From Nitratidesulfovibrio sp. SRB-5 (GTDB taxonomy: Bacteria; Desulfobacterota; Desulfovibrionia; Desulfovibrionales; Desulfovibrionaceae): DNA of 64,000 bases. Below the pieces are notes generated by a model. It did no database searches. It was not told the origin of the DNA and was given only the letters and a program-made list of their open reading frames with translations. Both the position numbers and the translations under genes were made by a program. Where the stretch lies: NCBI RefSeq assembly GCF_019931275.1, contig NZ_JAIOTY010000002.1:576043-640042 (forward strand), given 5' to 3'. Shown in pieces: positions 61,265 to 64,000 of the stretch (its first letter is position 1; each line of letters begins with the position of its first letter).

Positions 61265-61831
61265 CTAGCCCTTGGAAACCTGGACGAAGTCCAGCTCGAC
61301 CGGGGTCTGTCTGCCGAAGATGGAGACCGACACCCTGAGTTTGCCCTTGTCGTAGTTGACGTCCTCGACGACGCCATTGAAGCCGCCGAAAGGCCCGTCT
61401 ATGACGCGAACCTCGTCCCCGCGCTCGAAGTTGAACTTCGGACGGGGCTGCTCCTGCCGTGATTCCATCATGGTCAGGATGCGTTCCGCTTCGCTGTCAC
61501 GCATGGGGGTCGGACGGTTCTTGCCGCCGACGAATCCGGTAACCTTGGGTATGGACTGGACGAGATGCCACGAGAAATCCGTCATGGCCATCTTGACCAT
61601 GACGTACCCGGGGTAGAACTTCCGCGTGGAGGTCCGCTTCTCGCCCTTGACGAGCTCGATGACCTTCTCGGTGGGCACCACGACCTCTTCGATGAGTCCC
61701 TGCGCCTGACCGGTACGGATCATCTCGCGTATGGTCTGTTCGACACGCTGCTCGAAGCCCGAGTATGTATGGACGATGAACCAGCGGGCCTTGGCTGTCG
61801 TGGGGATCGATTCGGTCATTGGGGTGTCCAT
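61265..61831 (-). CDS. nusG: Transcription termination/antitermination factor NusG
   Basis: 188 aa. NGN domain beginning RWFIVHTYSGFEQRV, with FYPGYVMVKM, and a C-terminal KOW domain (VDGPFGGFNGVVEDV). The start overlaps the secE stop (TGATG). Contacts RNA polymerase and Rho or the ribosome. An alternative Met four codons downstream is possible. Confidence 0.96.
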   Translation of the reverse strand: MDTPMTESIPTTAKARWFIVHTYSGFEQRVEQTIREMIRTGQAQGLIEEVVVPTEKVIELVKGEKRTSTRKFYPGYVMVKMAMTDFSWHLVQSIPKVTGFVGGKNRPTPMRDSEAERILTMMESRQEQPRPKFNFERGDEVRVIDGPFGGFNGVVEDVNYDKGKLRVSVSIFGRQTPVELDFVQVSKG

Positions 61832-62082
61832 CACGAGAGGATGTATTCGACGAGCTTGGTCAGCCCAAGGTCCACGACACCGAGGAACAGGGACATGACG
61901 AAAACGAGAACGAGCACGGCGATGCCCGTTGCCGTGGTTTCCTTGCGCGTGGGCCAGGTGACCTTGCGCAGTTCGCCCTTGGCTTCCTCGAAGTAGTCCC
62001 TGAGCTGGGTGATCTTGTCACCGATGCCGTTGCCGGAATCGGCGGGGGTCGCCTCGGGCGCGTTCTGCTGCTTTTTCGCCAT
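61831..62082 (-). CDS. secE: Preprotein translocase subunit SecE
   Basis: 83 aa. Charged/polar N terminus, amphipathic LRDYFEEAKGELRKVTWPTRKET, then one TM helix (GIAVLVLVFVMSLFLGVVDL). Family-typical short form. Stabilises SecY. Start at MAKKQQ with AGAGGCG upstream. Overlaps nusG. Confidence 0.95.
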   Translation of the reverse strand: MAKKQQNAPEATPADSGNGIGDKITQLRDYFEEAKGELRKVTWPTRKETTATGIAVLVLVFVMSLFLGVVDLGLTKLVEYILS

Positions 62083-62141
62083 GGTCGCCTCTGGAGCCAT
62101 TTCGACTGGTCGACTTGCCATCGTTCGGGGGGGACCGGCCC

Positions 62142-62180
62142 GCCCGGCGGGCGAACCGTGAGGTTCGCCGGGCCGGGCGG
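62142..62180 (-). other. Hairpin between tRNA-Trp and secE
   Basis: GGCGAACC / GGTTCGCC core extended by GCCCGGC / GGGCCGGGC pairing. Possibly processing or stability related. Confidence 0.4.
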
Positions 62181-62238
62181 AAAGGTGCCGTGGGGCGCCT
62201 TGGCACGTTGCCGTGCACTGTCCCGCTAGGAAAGGAGA

Positions 62239-62315
62239 TGGCAGGGCAGGAGGGATTCGAACCCCCAACATCCGGTTTTGGAGACCGGCGCTCTAGCCGT
62301 TAGAGCTACTGCCCT
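62239..62315 (-). tRNA. tRNA-Trp (CCA)
   Basis: Acceptor AGGGCAG / CTGCCCT, anticodon loop CTCCAAA with anticodon CCA, T-loop TTCGAAT, encoded CCA (77 nt). Lies between rpmG and secE, a classical arrangement. Confidence 0.95.
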
Positions 62316-62329
62316 GCACTATGAGGATA

Positions 62330-62479
62330 CTACTTGGTTTCGCGGTGAACCGTGTGTTTCTTGTCCCAGGGACAATACTTCTTCAGTTCGATACGGCCGG
62401 TAGTATTCTTCTTGTTCTTGACGGTCGCGTAATTGCGTCGCTTGCACTCGGTGCAGGCGAGCAGGAGATTGACGCGCAT
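62330..62479 (-). CDS. rpmG: Ribosomal protein L33
   Basis: 49 aa: begins [17 protein letters not shown], then [20 protein letters not shown] and a KHTVHRETK end. The first zinc pair CTEC is kept, but the second is CPWD, so one Cys is lost, as in some other L33 proteins. Begins three bases after the tuf stop with GGAG inside the tuf 3' end. Confidence 0.96.
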   Translation of the reverse strand: MRVNLLLACTECKRRNYATVKNKKNTTGRIELKKYCPWDKKHTVHRETK

Positions 62480-62482
62480 CGT

Positions 62483-63676
62483 TTACTCCAGGATTTCGGA
62501 GACCACGCCCGCGCCAACGGTGCGGCCGCCTTCGCGGATGGCGAAGCGCAGGCCCTGCTCCATGGCGATGGGGGCAATCAGTTCCACGGTGAAGGTGGAG
62601 TTGTCGCCGGGCATGACCATTTCGACGCCGTCAGCCAGCGCGATGATGCCGGTGATGTCGGTGGTACGGAAGTAGAACTGCGGACGGTAGCCCGAGAAGA
62701 ACGGGGTGTGACGGCCGCCTTCTTCCTTGGACAGGACGTACACTTCGGCCTTGAACTTGCGGTGCGGCTTGATGGACTTGGGAGCGGCAAGAACCTGGCC
62801 GCGTTCCACGTCTTCACGCTTGATGCCGCGCAGCAGGGCACCGATGTTGTCGCCAGCCTGGCCCTGATCGAGCAGCTTGCGGAACATTTCGACGCCGGTG
62901 CAGGTCGACTTGACGGTGTCCTTGATGCCGACGATTTCGACTTCTTCGCCGACCTTGATGATGCCGCGTTCCACACGACCGGTCACCACGGTGCCGCGGC
63001 CGGAGATGGAGAACACGTCTTCGATGGGCATCAGGAAGGGCTTGTCGATGTCGCGCTGCGGTTCGGGGATGTAGCTGTCGCAGGCGTCGAGCAGGGCCAC
63101 GACCGGAGCGGCGTCGGCGGAGTTGGGATCGTCGGTTTCAAGGGCCTTCAGGGCCGAACCGCGGATCACCGGGATGTCGTCGCCGGGGAAGCCGTAGAGG
63201 GAGAGCAGTTCGCGAACTTCGAGTTCCACGAGTTCGAGCAGCTCTTCGTCGTCCACCATGTCGCACTTGTTCAGGAACACCACCAGGTAGGGCACGCCGA
63301 CCTGACGGGCGAGCAGGATGTGCTCACGGGTCTGGGGCATGGGACCGTCGGTGGCGGCAACCACCAGGATACCGCCGTCCATCTGGGCGGCGCCGGTGAT
63401 CATGTTCTTGATGTAGTCGGCGTGGCCGGGGCAGTCCACGTGGGCGTAGTGGCGGGTGGCGGTTTCGTATTCGACGTGGGCGGTGGCGATGGTGATGCCA
63501 CGTTCCTTTTCTTCGGGAGCCTTGTCGATTTCGTCGAACGCCACGAACTTGCCGTTGCCGCGCAGACCGGCCACCTTGGTGATGGCGGCGGTCAGAGTGG
63601 TCTTGCCGTGGTCAATGTGGCCGATGGTGCCGATGTTGACATGCGGCTTCTTGCGTTCAAATTTTTCCTTACCCAT
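62483..63676 (-). CDS. tuf: Elongation factor Tu
   Basis: 397 aa GTPase delivering aminoacyl-tRNA to the ribosome. P-loop GHIDHGKTT (Ile where most have Val), switch I region [16 protein letters not shown]3 DCPGHADY, G4 NKCD, and G5 SALKALE. AGGGAGA precedes the start. Follows tRNA-Thr in the tRNA-tuf cluster. Confidence 0.99.
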   Translation of the reverse strand: MGKEKFERKKPHVNIGTIGHIDHGKTTLTAAITKVAGLRGNGKFVAFDEIDKAPEEKERGITIATAHVEYETATRHYAHVDCPGHADYIKNMITGAAQMDGGILVVAATDGPMPQTREHILLARQVGVPYLVVFLNKCDMVDDEELLELVELEVRELLSLYGFPGDDIPVIRGSALKALETDDPNSADAAPVVALLDACDSYIPEPQRDIDKPFLMPIEDVFSISGRGTVVTGRVERGIIKVGEEVEIVGIKDTVKSTCTGVEMFRKLLDQGQAGDNIGALLRGIKREDVERGQVLAAPKSIKPHRKFKAEVYVLSKEEGGRHTPFFSGYRPQFYFRTTDITGIIALADGVEMVMPGDNSTFTVELIAPIAMEQGLRFAIREGGRTVGAGVVSEILE

Positions 63677-63729
63677 AGGTGTTCTCCCTGGCGTGGTTTT
63701 CTTCTTGCGTTAATCGTTAGGCACGGAAA

Positions 63730-63805
<76 letters not shown>

Positions 63806-63838
63806 CGATTGCTTGCTTGAGGAGAACCCGGGCTAGGA

Positions 63839-63915
63839 TGGAGCGGGAAACGAGACTCGAACTCGCAACCCTCAGCTTGGAAGGCTGATGCTCTAGCCAC
63901 TTGAGCTATTCCCGC
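63839..63915 (-). tRNA. tRNA-Gly (UCC)
   Basis: Acceptor GCGGGAA / TTCCCGC, anticodon loop CTTCCAA with anticodon TCC, T-loop TTCGAGT, TCCA end (77 nt). 33 bp upstream of tRNA-Thr. Confidence 0.95.
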
Positions 63916-63975
63916 ACGTCCAGCATGGAGCCGTACTTCCAGGAAGCCGTAGTTCTCCGACAGGCCTTCCTGTCT

Positions 63976-63999
63976 CCTACAGCCAAGATAGCTTGTCAA
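63976..63999 (-). promoter_or_regulatory. Possible promoter of the tRNA-tuf operon
   Basis: A perfect TTGACA lies at the very edge of the window (minus strand), but the best -10 (TAGGAG) is only about 14-15 bp away. A -35 box alone is secure. The segment from here to tRNA-Gly holds a GACAGG/CCTGTC hairpin and no tRNA. Confidence 0.35.
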
Positions 64000-64000
64000 G

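Noticed and set aside
63916..64000. Another tRNA (for example tRNA-Tyr) upstream of tRNA-Gly.
   Set aside because: No acceptor pairing or T-arm consensus in these 85 bases; they look like a promoter/leader.

Overview
The window is a GC-rich chromosomal segment of a sulfate-reducing deltaproteobacterium, most likely a Desulfovibrio/Nitratidesulfovibrio relative. This rests on a periplasmic NrfH-NrfA nitrite reductase pair, a DUF39 homocysteine-biosynthesis protein, a class III ribonucleotide reductase, and the gene order tRNA-Gly, tRNA-Thr, tuf, rpmG, tRNA-Trp, secE, nusG, rplK, rplA, rplJ, rplL, rpoB, rpoC. All calls come from reading the sequence; no database search was possible.

Layout. 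1-10.2 kb: a heme-binding hybrid sensor kinase (cut by the window edge) divergent from nrfHA, a LysE exporter, an L-cysteine desulfidase-type protein, tRNA-Glu and tRNA-Gln, a GNAT acetyltransferase and an RsgA GTPase. 10.2-20.8 kb: glnS flanked by two copies of a 131-bp palindromic repeat, an orphan molybdopterin oxidoreductase, and divergently a complete branched-chain-type ABC importer (livHMGF, livK) with a GntR/FCD regulator and a candidate operator. 21-31.8 kb: a PAS-rich diguanylate cyclase, a small DUF486 membrane protein, a charge-patterned exported protein, an orphan flagellin-like protein, class III nrdD behind a cobalamin riboswitch, and an envelope pair (L,D-transpeptidase plus a coiled-coil membrane protein). 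32-40.7 kb: pyrE, purB, an FmdB-type zinc ribbon, a 36-residue basic protein, a LarE-like PP-loop protein, the DUF39 protein, a TPR protein with a degenerate receiver, and gpmA. 40.8-48.2 kb: a minus-strand signalling operon (DUF4390 protein, NtrY, TIGR01777 epimerase, HD-GYP regulator, NtrX). 48.2-49.5 kb: a non-coding block of repeats in mirror order. 49.5-64 kb: the RNA-polymerase/ribosomal-protein/EF-Tu cluster on the minus strand.

How the parts fit. Nitrite detoxification is paired with a periplasmic heme sensor. The Mo enzyme, importer and GntR regulator look like a substrate-induced uptake and catabolism unit. NrdD under a B12 riboswitch fits backup control, where the B12-independent reductase is made when cobalamin is short. 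c-di-GMP synthesis (21.0 kb) and hydrolysis (42.4 kb) are both encoded here.

Three features are not explained by ordinary gene content. The first is the mirror-ordered repeat block at 48.3-49.5 kb, whose A/B/C modules show compensatory changes in a predicted stem. The second is the pair of 131-bp ERIC-like elements, each ending a few bases after a stop codon. The third is an unusually high density of 9-18-bp tandem repeats, both in spacers and in frame inside proteins (RsgA, LivF, NtrY, the diguanylate cyclase).
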